Shown in pieces: positions 41,547-49,463 of a stretch of DNA of 64,000 bases (its first letter is position 1; the number at the start of each line of letters is the position of its first letter). The position numbers were made by a program, and so were the translations under genes. Location of the stretch: assembly GCF_002813245.1 (NCBI RefSeq), contig NZ_PHUF01000003.1:372001-436000 (forward strand), in the 5' to 3' direction. Source of the stretch: Novosphingobium kunmingense. GTDB taxonomy: Bacteria > Pseudomonadota > Alphaproteobacteria > Sphingomonadales > Sphingomonadaceae. The notes beneath the pieces were generated by a model. It was not told where the DNA came from, did not search any database, and worked only from the letters and a program-made list of their open reading frames with translations.

Positions 41547-41666
41547 GCCGGAAACTCCTCTCGCAGCGTCGCGGCGCCGCCTATCTGACCATGCCGCGCG
41601 AATGGGCGGCGATGCGGCTCTTGCCACCACAGGTCGTCACCATGCAAGACGCATCGAGCGTTTCGC

Positions 41667-43478
41667 ATGCCGGCCCACGATGATCCCTTCGGCCCCCTTG
41701 GCAGGGCCGGCCGCATCGGGCTAACCCTCAGCCACGACACAGGGGCAAGGGGACGGGATTTGGCCAACCAGGACGCCGCATCAACAAGCGCGAACGGTAC
41801 GGGGCAGAACGAGAAGCTGGTCATCGCCGCGTCGTCGCTCGGCACCGTGTTCGAATGGTACGATTTCTACCTCTACGGCCTTCTCGCGACGTTCATTTCC
41901 AAGGTGTTCTTCGCCGGCGTGAACGAGACGACCGGCTTCATTCTCGCCCTCGGCGCCTTTGCCGCGGGGTTTGCCGTGCGGCCCTTCGGCGCAATCATCT
42001 TCGGGCGGATCGGCGACCTGGTCGGACGCAAGAACACCTTCCTCGTGACCATGGGCCTGATGGGCGTATCGACCTTCGTCGTCGGTCTCTTGCCGGGCTA
42101 CGAAAGCTGGGGTGTCGCCTCGCCTATCATCCTGGTGCTGCTGCGCATTGTCCAGGGGCTGGCGCTGGGCGGCGAATATGGCGGCGCGGCCACCTATGTG
42201 GCCGAACACGCGCCCGACAACCGGCGCGGCCTCTACACCAGCTTCATCCAGATCACCGCGACCTTCGGCCTGTTCGCGGCGCTGCTGGTCGTGCTCGGCT
42301 TCCGCACCGCGATGGGCGAGGAAGCCTTTGCCGCCTGGGGCTGGCGGGTGCCGTTCCTCATCTCGATCGTGCTGCTCGCCGTATCGCTGTGGATCCGGAT
42401 GCAGCTCAACGAAAGCCCGGTCTACCAACGGATGAGGGACGAAGGGACGACCAGCAAGGCCCCGCTGACCGAAGCCTTCGGGCGGTGGAGCAACCTGCGC
42501 TTCGTGCTGATCTGCCTGTTCGGCGCCGGCATGGGCCAGGCGGTGGTATGGTACGGCGGACAGTTCTACGCGCAGTTCTTCCTCGAAAAGACCATGAAGG
42601 TCGATGGCGCGACCACCAACGTGCTGATCGCCACGGCGCTGCTGCTCGGCACCCCGTTCTTCGTCTTCTGGGGCTGGCTGTCGGACCGGATCGGGCGCAA
42701 GTTCATCATCCTTGGCGGCTGCGCGCTGGCCGCGCTGACCTATTTCCCCGCCTTCCACCTGCTGTCCGAGGCGACCAACCCGGCGCTCAACGCCGCCACC
42801 CAACGCAACCCGGTGACAGTCACCGCCGCGCCGCTGGACTGCTCGTTCCAGTTCGATCCGGTCGGCCGCAACAAGTTCGACAGCACGAGCTGCGACATCG
42901 CCAAGGCCTATTTCGCGCGCAACGGCCTCAACTACGTCAACCGCGAAGCGCCGGCTGGAACCGTCGCCTCGGTCAGCGTTGGCGGCAGGGTGATTGCCGT
43001 GCCCGATCCGGCGCAGGTCAGCGGCGCCGAGCGCGACCAGGCGATCAAGGCCTTCGGCGGCGCGATGACAACGGCGCTCAAGGACGCGGGATACCCCGTC
43101 AGGCCAAACCCCGCCGCGGCCAGGGATCCCAAGGCCCCCGCACTGGTGTTCTTCGCCGACACCGCGCGGATCGACAAGCTGCGGGCGATCGCGATCCTGT
43201 TCTACCTCGTCCTGCTGGTGACCATGGTCTACGGCCCGATTGCGGCCATGCTGGTCGAGCTGTTCCCCAGCCGGATCCGCTACACCTCGATGTCGCTGCC
43301 CTACCACATCGCCAACGGCTGGTTCGGCGGGTTCCTGCCGACCACCGCCTTCGCCATGGTCGCGGCCAAGGGCGATATCTATTACGGGCTGTGGTATCCG
43401 GTGGTGATCGCGGCGGCGACGGTGGTGATCGGATTGCTGTTCCTGCCCGAAACCTTCCGCCGCCGGATCGACGACTAG
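41667..43478 (+). CDS. MHS-family major facilitator transporter with large inserted loop
   Basis: A membrane symporter of the metabolite:H+ family (relatives move shikimate, α-ketoglutarate, proline or citrate). Opening FEWYDFYLYG, then GRIGDLVGRKNTFL and RGLYTSFIQ, are family signatures; twelve helices are expected. Between the eighth and ninth helix regions, about residues 370–505, there is a hydrophilic insertion of about 130 residues with two cysteines (LDCSFQ, TSCDIA). The start is uncertain: GTG/ATG-type starts from 41667 give a 30-residue leader that looks unlike the family, and TTG 41760 is a plausible alternative. It shares its stop (CTAG) with the convergent aminotransferase. Confidence 0.87.
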   Translation: MPAHDDPFGPLGRAGRIGLTLSHDTGARGRDLANQDAASTSANGTGQNEKLVIAASSLGTVFEWYDFYLYGLLATFISKVFFAGVNETTGFILALGAFAAGFAVRPFGAIIFGRIGDLVGRKNTFLVTMGLMGVSTFVVGLLPGYESWGVASPIILVLLRIVQGLALGGEYGGAATYVAEHAPDNRRGLYTSFIQITATFGLFAALLVVLGFRTAMGEEAFAAWGWRVPFLISIVLLAVSLWIRMQLNESPVYQRMRDEGTTSKAPLTEAFGRWSNLRFVLICLFGAGMGQAVVWYGGQFYAQFFLEKTMKVDGATTNVLIATALLLGTPFFVFWGWLSDRIGRKFIILGGCALAALTYFPAFHLLSEATNPALNAATQRNPVTVTAAPLDCSFQFDPVGRNKFDSTSCDIAKAYFARNGLNYVNREAPAGTVASVSVGGRVIAVPDPAQVSGAERDQAIKAFGGAMTTALKDAGYPVRPNPAAARDPKAPALVFFADTARIDKLRAIAILFYLVLLVTMVYGPIAAMLVELFPSRIRYTSMSLPYHIANGWFGGFLPTTAFAMVAAKGDIYYGLWYPVVIAAATVVIGLLFLPETFRRRIDD

Positions 43479-44854
43479 AAGGTCATCGCCCGCAGCACAG
43501 GCAGCGCCTCGTCCAGCGATCTGGCGATCATCGCCACCATGTCGTCGATCTGGCTGCGCTCGATGATCAGCGGCGGGCACATGACGATGGTGTCGCGGAT
43601 CCCGCGGACCATCAGGCCGTTCTCGATGCACAGGTCGCGCACCACCGGCCCGGCGTTGCCCTCGGCGCCGCCCCACCTCTTGTTGGTGCCGGGTTCAGCC
43701 ACGATCTCCACTGCACCGAGGAGGCCGATCGAGCGCGTCTCGCCGACCAAAGGATGCCCGTCGAGCCGCTTGAGCGCTTCGGCCAGATAGGGGCCGACAT
43801 CGTTCTTCACGCGGTCGCAGAGGCCCTCGCGCTCCATGATCTCGATATTGCGCAGGGCGACCGCGGCACAGACCGGGTGGCCCGAATAGGTGAAGCCGTG
43901 GACGAAATCGCCGCCGGTCTTGAGCACCTCGACGATGTCACCCGACACCGCGTTGGCGCTGATCGGCAGGTAGCCCGACGACAGCCCCTTGGCCATCGGC
44001 ACGATATCGGGAGTGAAGCCCAGCGTCTGGTGGCCGAACCATTCGCCGGTGCGGCCAAAGCCGCAGATCACCTCGTCCGCCACCAGCAGGATGCCGTACT
44101 TGCGGCAGATCGCCTCGACCGCCTGCCAGTACCCCGGCGGCGGGATGATCACGCCGCCCGCGCCCTGGACCGGCTCGCCGATGAAGGCGGCAACGTTTTC
44201 CGGGCCGACCTCCAGGATGCGCTCTTCGATCGCGGCGGCGCAATCCTTGCCAAACTGGACCGGGTCCGTGCCGAAGCCCTCGCCGAACCAGTAGGGCTGG
44301 CGCACGTGCTCGACGCCGGGGATGGGAAGGTCGCCCTGCGCGTGCATTCCCTTCATGCCCCCCAGGCTGACCCCCGCGACGGTGCTGCCGTGATAGGCGT
44401 TCCAGCGGCTGATGAAGACCGTGCGCTTTGGCTCGCCCTTCAGCTTCCAGTAGTGCCGCACCATGCGAAACACGGTGTCGTTGGCTTCGGAGCCCGAGGC
44501 GTTGAAGAACACGTGCTGCAGCTTGCCGCCGGTCAGGCTCGCGATCTTGGCGGCGAGCATGACCGTGGGCGGCGTAACCGTCTTGAAGAAGGTGTTGTAG
44601 AACGGCAGTTCCATCATCTGCTCGTAAGCGACGTCGGCCAGTTCCTTGCGGCCATAGCCGACGTTGACGCACCACAGCCCGGCCATGCCATCCAGGATGC
44701 GGTTGCCGTCGCCATCGTGGATGTAGCAGCCTTCGGCATGGGTCACGATGCGGCTGCCGCCCATGTCCTCGATCAGCTTGTAATCCTGCTGGGCAGGCAG
44801 GTGGTGCGCCACGTCGAGGCGCTTGAGTTCGGCGATATCGTAATTGCGGGGCAT
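43475..44854 (-). CDS. Class III aminotransferase, putrescine/diamine:pyruvate type (SpuC-like)
   Basis: A 459-residue PLP enzyme. GLWCVNVGYGRKELADVA, SGSEANDTVFRMVRHYW, the PLP-ring contact ADEVICGFGRTG and the catalytic lysine in MAKGLSSGYLPI are all in place. The sequence pattern is that of ω-transaminases such as SpuC, which move the amino group of putrescine or cadaverine to pyruvate. It lies on the same strand as the putrescine-type operon but is separated from it by a cluster of small genes. The 290-base region before its start contains inverted repeats listed separately. Confidence 0.9.
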   Translation of the reverse strand: MPRNYDIAELKRLDVAHHLPAQQDYKLIEDMGGSRIVTHAEGCYIHDGDGNRILDGMAGLWCVNVGYGRKELADVAYEQMMELPFYNTFFKTVTPPTVMLAAKIASLTGGKLQHVFFNASGSEANDTVFRMVRHYWKLKGEPKRTVFISRWNAYHGSTVAGVSLGGMKGMHAQGDLPIPGVEHVRQPYWFGEGFGTDPVQFGKDCAAAIEERILEVGPENVAAFIGEPVQGAGGVIIPPPGYWQAVEAICRKYGILLVADEVICGFGRTGEWFGHQTLGFTPDIVPMAKGLSSGYLPISANAVSGDIVEVLKTGGDFVHGFTYSGHPVCAAVALRNIEIMEREGLCDRVKNDVGPYLAEALKRLDGHPLVGETRSIGLLGAVEIVAEPGTNKRWGGAEGNAGPVVRDLCIENGLMVRGIRDTIVMCPPLIIERSQIDDMVAMIARSLDEALPVLRAMTF

Positions 44855-45144
44855 GGGGTTTCTCCCTTGGTCTGACAGGTGCGGTGACGGGCGCAAGGCG
44901 CCGCGCCGCGCGTCAGGGAGAAAAGCCGATCCGGGCCAGAAAACGGTTGGTGCGGGTAACGCGCAGCGTCACCTTGTGTGACCTTGCGCGCTGGAAGTTC
45001 ACAAACCTGACAGGGTGCAGGCGAAGAAAAAACGCCTGCGCCGGTGCCGGGATGGGATGCACGGAGGGGCGTCCCGGATTTGCGCATCTCAGGGCAAGGC
45101 GAAGGGGCGCGGTCACGGGCAGTACTGTGCCAACGTCTGCAGGG
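44855..45144. other. Gene-free region with inverted repeats before the aminotransferase gene
   Basis: No gene is visible in these 290 bases. They contain GTCAC–CTTGT–GTGAC (44968–44982), a possible operator, and GCAGGCG–AAGAAAAAA–CGCCTGC (45017–45039), a seven-pair hairpin with a purine loop. Both could belong to the promoter of the minus-strand aminotransferase. Confidence 0.4.
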
Positions 45145-45462
45145 TTAGGAAAGGGGAAGGTTGGTGCGCGGGGTTAGTTTTGCGTGTGGCGGGATGGCTT
45201 CACCTGCGATCAGGGATGATGCCGCGTCGCGATCGAGCGCCGCCTGAAGTCCCGCGGGATTGATGGTGACTGTGCTCGTCGAACCCGACGAGCGAACGCG
45301 GAGCAGAGTGGCAATACGCACAAAGACGGTGCGTTCGTTTCCTTCGAACGCCTCTTCATCGGTTTCGACGTCGTAAGTTCCGCCAGGTTGAACGCCGTCA
45401 AGCTCGGGCAGCGCGAACGGTGCATTGAATGTTACCTGTGTGCGGGTCGTCCTGATAGCCAT
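45145..45462 (-). CDS. Conserved hypothetical protein, about 105 aa
   Basis: A 105-residue soluble, β-rich protein opening AIRTTRTQVTFNAPFALPEL and continuing GGTYDVETDEEAFEG. This pattern (TFxxPFxLPExDxxxPAGxYxVETDEE) recurs in small alphaproteobacterial proteins of unknown role. I take ATG 45462 as the start; GTG 45480 is six codons earlier. Last of a set of five small minus-strand genes. Confidence 0.7.
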   Translation of the reverse strand: MAIRTTRTQVTFNAPFALPELDGVQPGGTYDVETDEEAFEGNERTVFVRIATLLRVRSSGSTSTVTINPAGLQAALDRDAASSLIAGEAIPPHAKLTPRTNLPLS

Positions 45463-45496
45463 CACATTCACCTGATCCACGGTCCGGCCGCATGAC

Positions 45497-45628
45497 CTAG
45501 GAATTGCGGATGGTCTCCAGCCCCTTTACGCTGCCCGGTTTCTGGCTGGGCTGCGACGCATTCGTCTTGGGCTTCTCAGCCTTGGGTTTGCGAACTTCCC
45601 TATTCGATTTTCGTTGACCCTTGGCCAT
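45497..45628 (-). CDS. Very small basic protein, 43 aa
   Basis: A 43-residue Lys/Arg-rich protein, opening MAKGQRKSNREVRKPKAEKP and likely unfolded. Short proteins of the form MAKGQxRxNRExKKPKK are conserved in alphaproteobacteria without a known role. An excellent AAGGAG lies seven bases before the ATG. It is too short for most ORF callers. Confidence 0.75.
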   Translation of the reverse strand: MAKGQRKSNREVRKPKAEKPKTNASQPSQKPGSVKGLETIRNS

Positions 45629-45645
45629 GTCTTATCTCCTTGATG

Positions 45646-45882
45646 TCAGCCGCCGTCGGGGCGGCCGTTCAGCGTGGTGTGGTCAGATTGAGCTGGTGCA
45701 AGCCGCGCCAGCTCCACTCTCACGATCGCCTCACCAGCTTTGCTTTGAGTCGCTAGTGCGATCGGGCGTCCGCCCAGCCCGGAGTGTTCGGTGTTCAGGA
45801 AGACAATTGCCGCGTCCTTGCCAAGGATCTGAAACGCCAGGGTTGCAATGTTACCTTGCCGCGCCGCTTCGTCGGGAGGCAT
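45646..45882 (-). CDS. MbcA/ParS/Xre-type antitoxin domain protein (DUF2384-like)
   Basis: A protein of about 78 residues whose core, LAFQILGKDAAIVFLNTEHS then GLGGRPIALATQSKAG, matches the toxin-binding domain shared by MbcA, ParS and the C-terminus of Xre-type antitoxins (A…G…A..FLN…LGGRP..LA….G). No RES-domain or other toxin gene lies beside it. The start is not certain: ATG 45882, or GTG two codons earlier; neither has a strong Shine–Dalgarno. The frame stays open to 45996 but overlaps the next small gene there. Confidence 0.65.
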   Translation of the reverse strand: MPPDEAARQGNIATLAFQILGKDAAIVFLNTEHSGLGGRPIALATQSKAGEAIVRVELARLAPAQSDHTTLNGRPDGG

Positions 45883-45977
45883 TCGCACGGCGTTTCTTCG
45901 CCTGCGCCAGTGGGCTGCAGGAGGCGTTTGCCTGTCTTCGCGGTCAGATGCTTCCAGAAGCAGGTTTGCGGGGGCGC

Positions 45978-46070
45978 TCAACTGACTAGGTACCATATCA
46001 TGGTCGCCATCGCACCGAGCGGCAGAAAAAAGCCCAGGTAGTCGGGCCTCGATTTGTAGCGTGCGGTCAT
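45978..46070 (-). CDS. 30-residue single-pass membrane protein
   Basis: A 30-codon gene. Residues 1–10 are hydrophilic and basic (MTARYKSRPD), and residues 11–29 form one membrane helix (YLGFFLPLGAMATMIWYLV). Its ATG overlaps the stop of the upstream 71-codon gene by ATGA, a strong sign that it is translated. No family known to me. Confidence 0.62.
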   Translation of the reverse strand: MTARYKSRPDYLGFFLPLGAMATMIWYLVS

Positions 46071-46282
46071 GACAGCTCGCGTTCCAGCTTGGTCATCCGG
46101 CGCGCCTGCGCGATCGCGTCGGTTAGGCTCGTGTAACGGAAGCCGCCAACAGAGTAGGTTTCCGTCACATGACGGATGACCCCGAGCCTTTCGGCTAACT
46201 CAGCATCCGGAATGCTGCCGCCTTCGTTCTCCCAAGACTCAGTCCTGATAATAGCGGCGGTGTCGGTAGAGGGGTGAGACAT
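46067..46282 (-). CDS. Small hypothetical protein, 71 aa
   Basis: A 71-residue acidic protein without membrane segments; the second half (VGGFRYTSLTDAIAQARRM) is likely β-strand plus helix. AGGAG stands eight bases before the ATG at 46282. It is coupled to the 30-residue membrane protein by ATGA. I do not recognise the family. Confidence 0.7.
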   Translation of the reverse strand: MSHPSTDTAAIIRTESWENEGGSIPDAELAERLGVIRHVTETYSVGGFRYTSLTDAIAQARRMTKLERELS

Positions 46283-46410
46283 TGATTTGCTCCTGCTGCA
46301 AGCGGGAGCCCAGAGTCTCTCAGTCGCGGGCGCTCAAGAAAAGATGCCACTGCGATTAGGTCTATATAGGGATGACCGCGCCCCGTACAAGGACAGCGAA
46401 AGGACTGGCG

Positions 46411-46539
46411 CTAACCCGACTTGCTGTCGGCGGCCTCTTGAATGCGCTTCACCCGGGTATATTCCTCGCGATGAGTGTGCCCGCCGCTACGACCTTTGGC
46501 AGCGGTTGATGAGGTAACCGCTGATGATGCAGGTTTCAA
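46411..46539 (-). CDS. Possible 42-residue basic protein with TTG start
   Basis: From TTG 46539, close behind AGGAG, a 42-codon frame runs to TAG. It is Ser/Thr-rich at first, then GRSGGHTHREEYTRVKRIQE, a hydrophilic basic helix resembling other tiny alphaproteobacterial proteins. Spacing from AGGAG to the TTG is short (four to five bases). The open frame extends to 46665 but earlier residues look random. The 200 bases between this gene and puuD hold nothing else that I can support. Confidence 0.42.
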   Translation of the reverse strand: MKPASSAVTSSTAAKGRSGGHTHREEYTRVKRIQEAADSKSG

Positions 46540-46739
46540 TGCGCTCCTAAGTCGAGCGCAATCCCTTACATCCGCGTTGCGTTCTATATCGCCAGTCCGA
46601 TGGCCGCCCAGCAAACTAGTTGCGATAGACGCGCGAAAGTCAGCTTCCCCCGCCAAAGCAGTCATTCAGCTGTTTTGACTTCGCCGGCCTAAGCGGACGA
46701 CCATTAGGATCGAAATGATCCCAGCCACCAAACGTCAAC

Positions 46740-47480
46740 TCACTCGGCTTCCCCGCGCAATGCGCGGCCCAGCAGGTGGAAATAGGCGGCGCTGTCGGGG
46801 TTGGTGTCGGCGTCCCACTCGGGGTGCCATTGCACCGCGACAAGCGGCGCGCCGTTCGGGCGGGAGGAGTAGGCTTCGACCAGCCCGTCGGGCGCGGTGG
46901 CTTCGACCGTGAGGCCCGGAGCGAGGGTGCCGATGCCCTGGTAGTGCACCGAATTGACCACCGCGTCGCTCTTGCCCAGCGCGCGGGCAATCACGCCGCC
47001 TTGGCTCATGTGCACGGGATGGAGGTGATCGAACATGGCATCGAAGGCCGCGCCATCGGGCGCATGGTGGCGGATCAGTTCTTCGCTGGCCGAAGTGTCG
47101 CGGCGCAGTGTGCCGCCCAGCGCGACGTTGATTTCCTGAAAGCCGCGGCAGATGCCGAACACGGGCCGCGCGCGCTCGATCATCTGGCTGACAAGGCTGA
47201 GTGCGATTTCGTCTCGGCCCAAATCGAACGGGCCGTCGCCGTCGGTGTCGTCATAGCGGCCGGGCGCGACGTTGGACGGGCTGCCGGTGAGCAGGATACC
47301 GTCGAGCCGGTCGGCCACTTCGGCGGCGCTCATCAGGTCGGGCAGCGATGGCACGATCAGCGCGGCAACATCGGCGTGGCGCATCGCCGCGCGGATATAG
47401 CGTTCCATCACCGCCTGCGCAGGCTCGGTGCCGACCTGCCGCGTGCAGGCGATGACGCCAAGGACAGGGCGGGCAGCCAT
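46740..47480 (-). CDS. puuD: γ-Glutamyl-γ-aminobutyrate hydrolase PuuD
   Basis: A 246-residue class I glutamine amidotransferase-like hydrolase (peptidase C26). The nucleophile is the Cys of FGICRGFQEINVALGG; His and Glu are in VQWHPEWD. It cleaves γ-glutamyl-GABA to glutamate and GABA, the last γ-glutamylated step of putrescine breakdown. It ends the nine-gene minus-strand operon, starting five bases after potG. Confidence 0.93.
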   Translation of the reverse strand: MAARPVLGVIACTRQVGTEPAQAVMERYIRAAMRHADVAALIVPSLPDLMSAAEVADRLDGILLTGSPSNVAPGRYDDTDGDGPFDLGRDEIALSLVSQMIERARPVFGICRGFQEINVALGGTLRRDTSASEELIRHHAPDGAAFDAMFDHLHPVHMSQGGVIARALGKSDAVVNSVHYQGIGTLAPGLTVEATAPDGLVEAYSSRPNGAPLVAVQWHPEWDADTNPDSAAYFHLLGRALRGEAE

Positions 47481-47485
47481 GCGCG

Positions 47486-48616
47486 TCAGTTGAGCAGCAC
47501 GACCGGGCTGTCGGCGCGCCAGTGCATCGACACGCGGTCATCCCAGGTGAAATGCTCCTGATCGCGGCGCGACAGATTGGGGCGCGACACGCGGATCATC
47601 GCCCCGCCGTCCAGCTTGATTTCGTAAAGGGTGATGTCGCCCAGATAGCTCATCCCCTTGATCTGCCCGCGGGCCAGGTTGTAGCCCTCGGGCGCGTCCT
47701 GCCCGGCGGCGCGGATCGCCTTGCCCTCACCCGGAACGTGCAGGTAGATTTTCTCGGGCCGCAGCGCGACCCAGACGTCGGCGCCGTGCGGACCGGTCAC
47801 CCCGTGGTTGAGGAAGATCTTGCCCATGCCCGGACAATCGACTGCGGCCCGGCCCGGTTCGTCAAGGATCAGCTTGCCTTCGAAGATATTCACCGAGCCG
47901 ACGAAATCGGCGACGAAGCGGTTGGACGGAAACTCGTAGAGGTCGGACGGCGGGGCCAGCTGCGCGACTTCGCCCTTGTTCATCACCGCGACGCGGCTGG
48001 CCATCGACAGCGCCTCATCCTGGTCGTGGGTCACGGTGACGAAGGTGATCCCGACCTTGTCCTGAAGCTCGCTCAGTTCGAACTGCATCTGCGCGCGCAG
48101 CTTGGCGTCGAGCGCCGAAAGCGGCTCGTCGAGCAGCAGCACCTTGGGCCGCATGACCAGGCTGCGGGCAAGTGCCACGCGCTGGCGCTGGCCGCCCGAC
48201 ATCTGGTCGGGCTTGCGGTCCTCGAACCCCCCAAGGCTGACGAGGCTGAGCGCCTCGCGCACCCGCTCGTCGCGCTCGGCCCTGCCGACGCCTGCGATCT
48301 TGAGGCCGTAGCCGACGTTGTCCGCAACGCTCATGTGCGGGAACACGGCATAGGACTGGAACACCATGTTGACCGGGCGGCGGTTGGGCGGAATGCCGGC
48401 CATGTCCTGTCCGTCGATCAGGATCTGCCCTTCGGTCGGCAGTTCGAACCCGGCGATCATGCGCAGCAGCGTGGTCTTGCCGCAGCCCGAGGGGCCGAGC
48501 AGGCAGAAGAACTCGCCCGCCAGGATATCCAGACTGACGTTGTCGACCGCGGCGACCTTGCCGAAGCGCTTGGTGACGTTGCGGATCTGGATGATCGGCT
48601 GGGCAGTATCGGGCAT
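47486..48616 (-). CDS. potG: PotG-like polyamine ABC transporter ATPase
   Basis: A 376-residue ABC ATPase. Walker A is GPSGCGKTT, the ABC signature is MSGGQRQRVALARSL, Walker B is VLLLDEPLSALD, and there is a C-terminal TOBE domain. Its ATG shares a base with the potI stop (TGATG). It powers uptake of putrescine or a similar amine with the two permeases and binding protein upstream. Confidence 0.95.
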   Translation of the reverse strand: MPDTAQPIIQIRNVTKRFGKVAAVDNVSLDILAGEFFCLLGPSGCGKTTLLRMIAGFELPTEGQILIDGQDMAGIPPNRRPVNMVFQSYAVFPHMSVADNVGYGLKIAGVGRAERDERVREALSLVSLGGFEDRKPDQMSGGQRQRVALARSLVMRPKVLLLDEPLSALDAKLRAQMQFELSELQDKVGITFVTVTHDQDEALSMASRVAVMNKGEVAQLAPPSDLYEFPSNRFVADFVGSVNIFEGKLILDEPGRAAVDCPGMGKIFLNHGVTGPHGADVWVALRPEKIYLHVPGEGKAIRAAGQDAPEGYNLARGQIKGMSYLGDITLYEIKLDGGAMIRVSRPNLSRRDQEHFTWDDRVSMHWRADSPVVLLN

Positions 48617-49461
48617 CAATGGGCGTCCGCGATGGCCTTCACGCCCTGCAGTTTCAAGGCAAGGGCGGTTAGGGCGATGGTCAGGATGATGAGAATGGTC
48701 GAGGCGGCGTTGACCTCGGGCGTGACCGAGAAGCGCACCATCGAATAGACCTTGACCGGGAAGGTCACGGTATCGGGTCCGCTGGTGAAGAAGGTGATCA
48801 CGAAATCGTCGAGGCTCAGGGTGAAGGCCAGCAGCGCGCCTGCCACCAGACCCGGCTTCATGTGCGGCAGGAGGACGTCGCGGAAGGTCTGCCATTCACC
48901 GGCGCCAAGGTCCTTGGCGGCTTCTTCCTGCTCGCGGTTGAAGCTGGCCATGCGGCTGCGCACCACAAGCGCGACGAAGGGGAAGCAGAAGGTGATGTGG
49001 GCGATGGTGATCGCCGACAGGTTGAGCGGCCAGGGCAGGCCGACCGGCCAGTCGATCTTGGCAAAGAAGATCAGCATGGCGACGCCCATGCAGATTTCGG
49101 GCACGATGATCGGCAGCGACAGCGCCCCCTCGACCGAGCCCTTGAAGGGAAAGCGGAAGCGCCACAGCATCAGCCCGGCCATCGCGCCAAGGATCACGCT
49201 GAACACTGTCGCCAAAGCGGCGATGGTCAGCGAATTGACCAGCGCCTCGATCAGGCCTTCGTTGTTGAGCGCCTTCTCGTAGTACTTGAGCGTGAAGCCC
49301 TTCCACACGACGTTGCGCTTGGAATCGTTGAAGCTGAACACCATCAGCACGATCAGCGGGGCGTAGAGAAACAGCATCACGCCCGCGATCCACAGCCGCA
49401 TCCAGGTCTTGCGCGTATACTCAAGCGGGGCGACAGGGCGCCGCCTTCCGAGCAGGGCCAT
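48616..49461 (-). CDS. potI: PotI-like ABC transporter permease
   Basis: A 281-residue inner-membrane permease with six predicted helices. The EAA loop reads EEAAKDLGAGEWQTFRDVLLP, which docks to PotG. The N-terminal LYAPLIVLMVFSFNDS is typical of PotI/PotC. The start at ATG 49461 lies two bases after the potH stop. Confidence 0.94.
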   Translation of the reverse strand: MALLGRRRPVAPLEYTRKTWMRLWIAGVMLFLYAPLIVLMVFSFNDSKRNVVWKGFTLKYYEKALNNEGLIEALVNSLTIAALATVFSVILGAMAGLMLWRFRFPFKGSVEGALSLPIIVPEICMGVAMLIFFAKIDWPVGLPWPLNLSAITIAHITFCFPFVALVVRSRMASFNREQEEAAKDLGAGEWQTFRDVLLPHMKPGLVAGALLAFTLSLDDFVITFFTSGPDTVTFPVKVYSMVRFSVTPEVNAASTILIILTIALTALALKLQGVKAIADAH

Positions 49462-49463
49462 CG

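Noticed and set aside
41781..43676. A 631-codon minus-strand frame opposite the MHS transporter
   Set aside because: Rich in Arg, Glu, His and Gln as expected for the reverse frame of a membrane protein gene; no motif or Shine–Dalgarno.
41855..44875. A 1006-codon open frame on the plus strand covering the MHS transporter and the aminotransferase
   Set aside because: Its translation is Arg/Ala/Gly-rich without motifs, and it runs over two strongly supported genes in other frames; it is a GC-rich shadow frame.
45621..45989. A 122-codon plus-strand frame in the small-gene cluster
   Set aside because: It lies opposite the antitoxin-type gene, has no family-like sequence and no ribosome binding site fitting its start.
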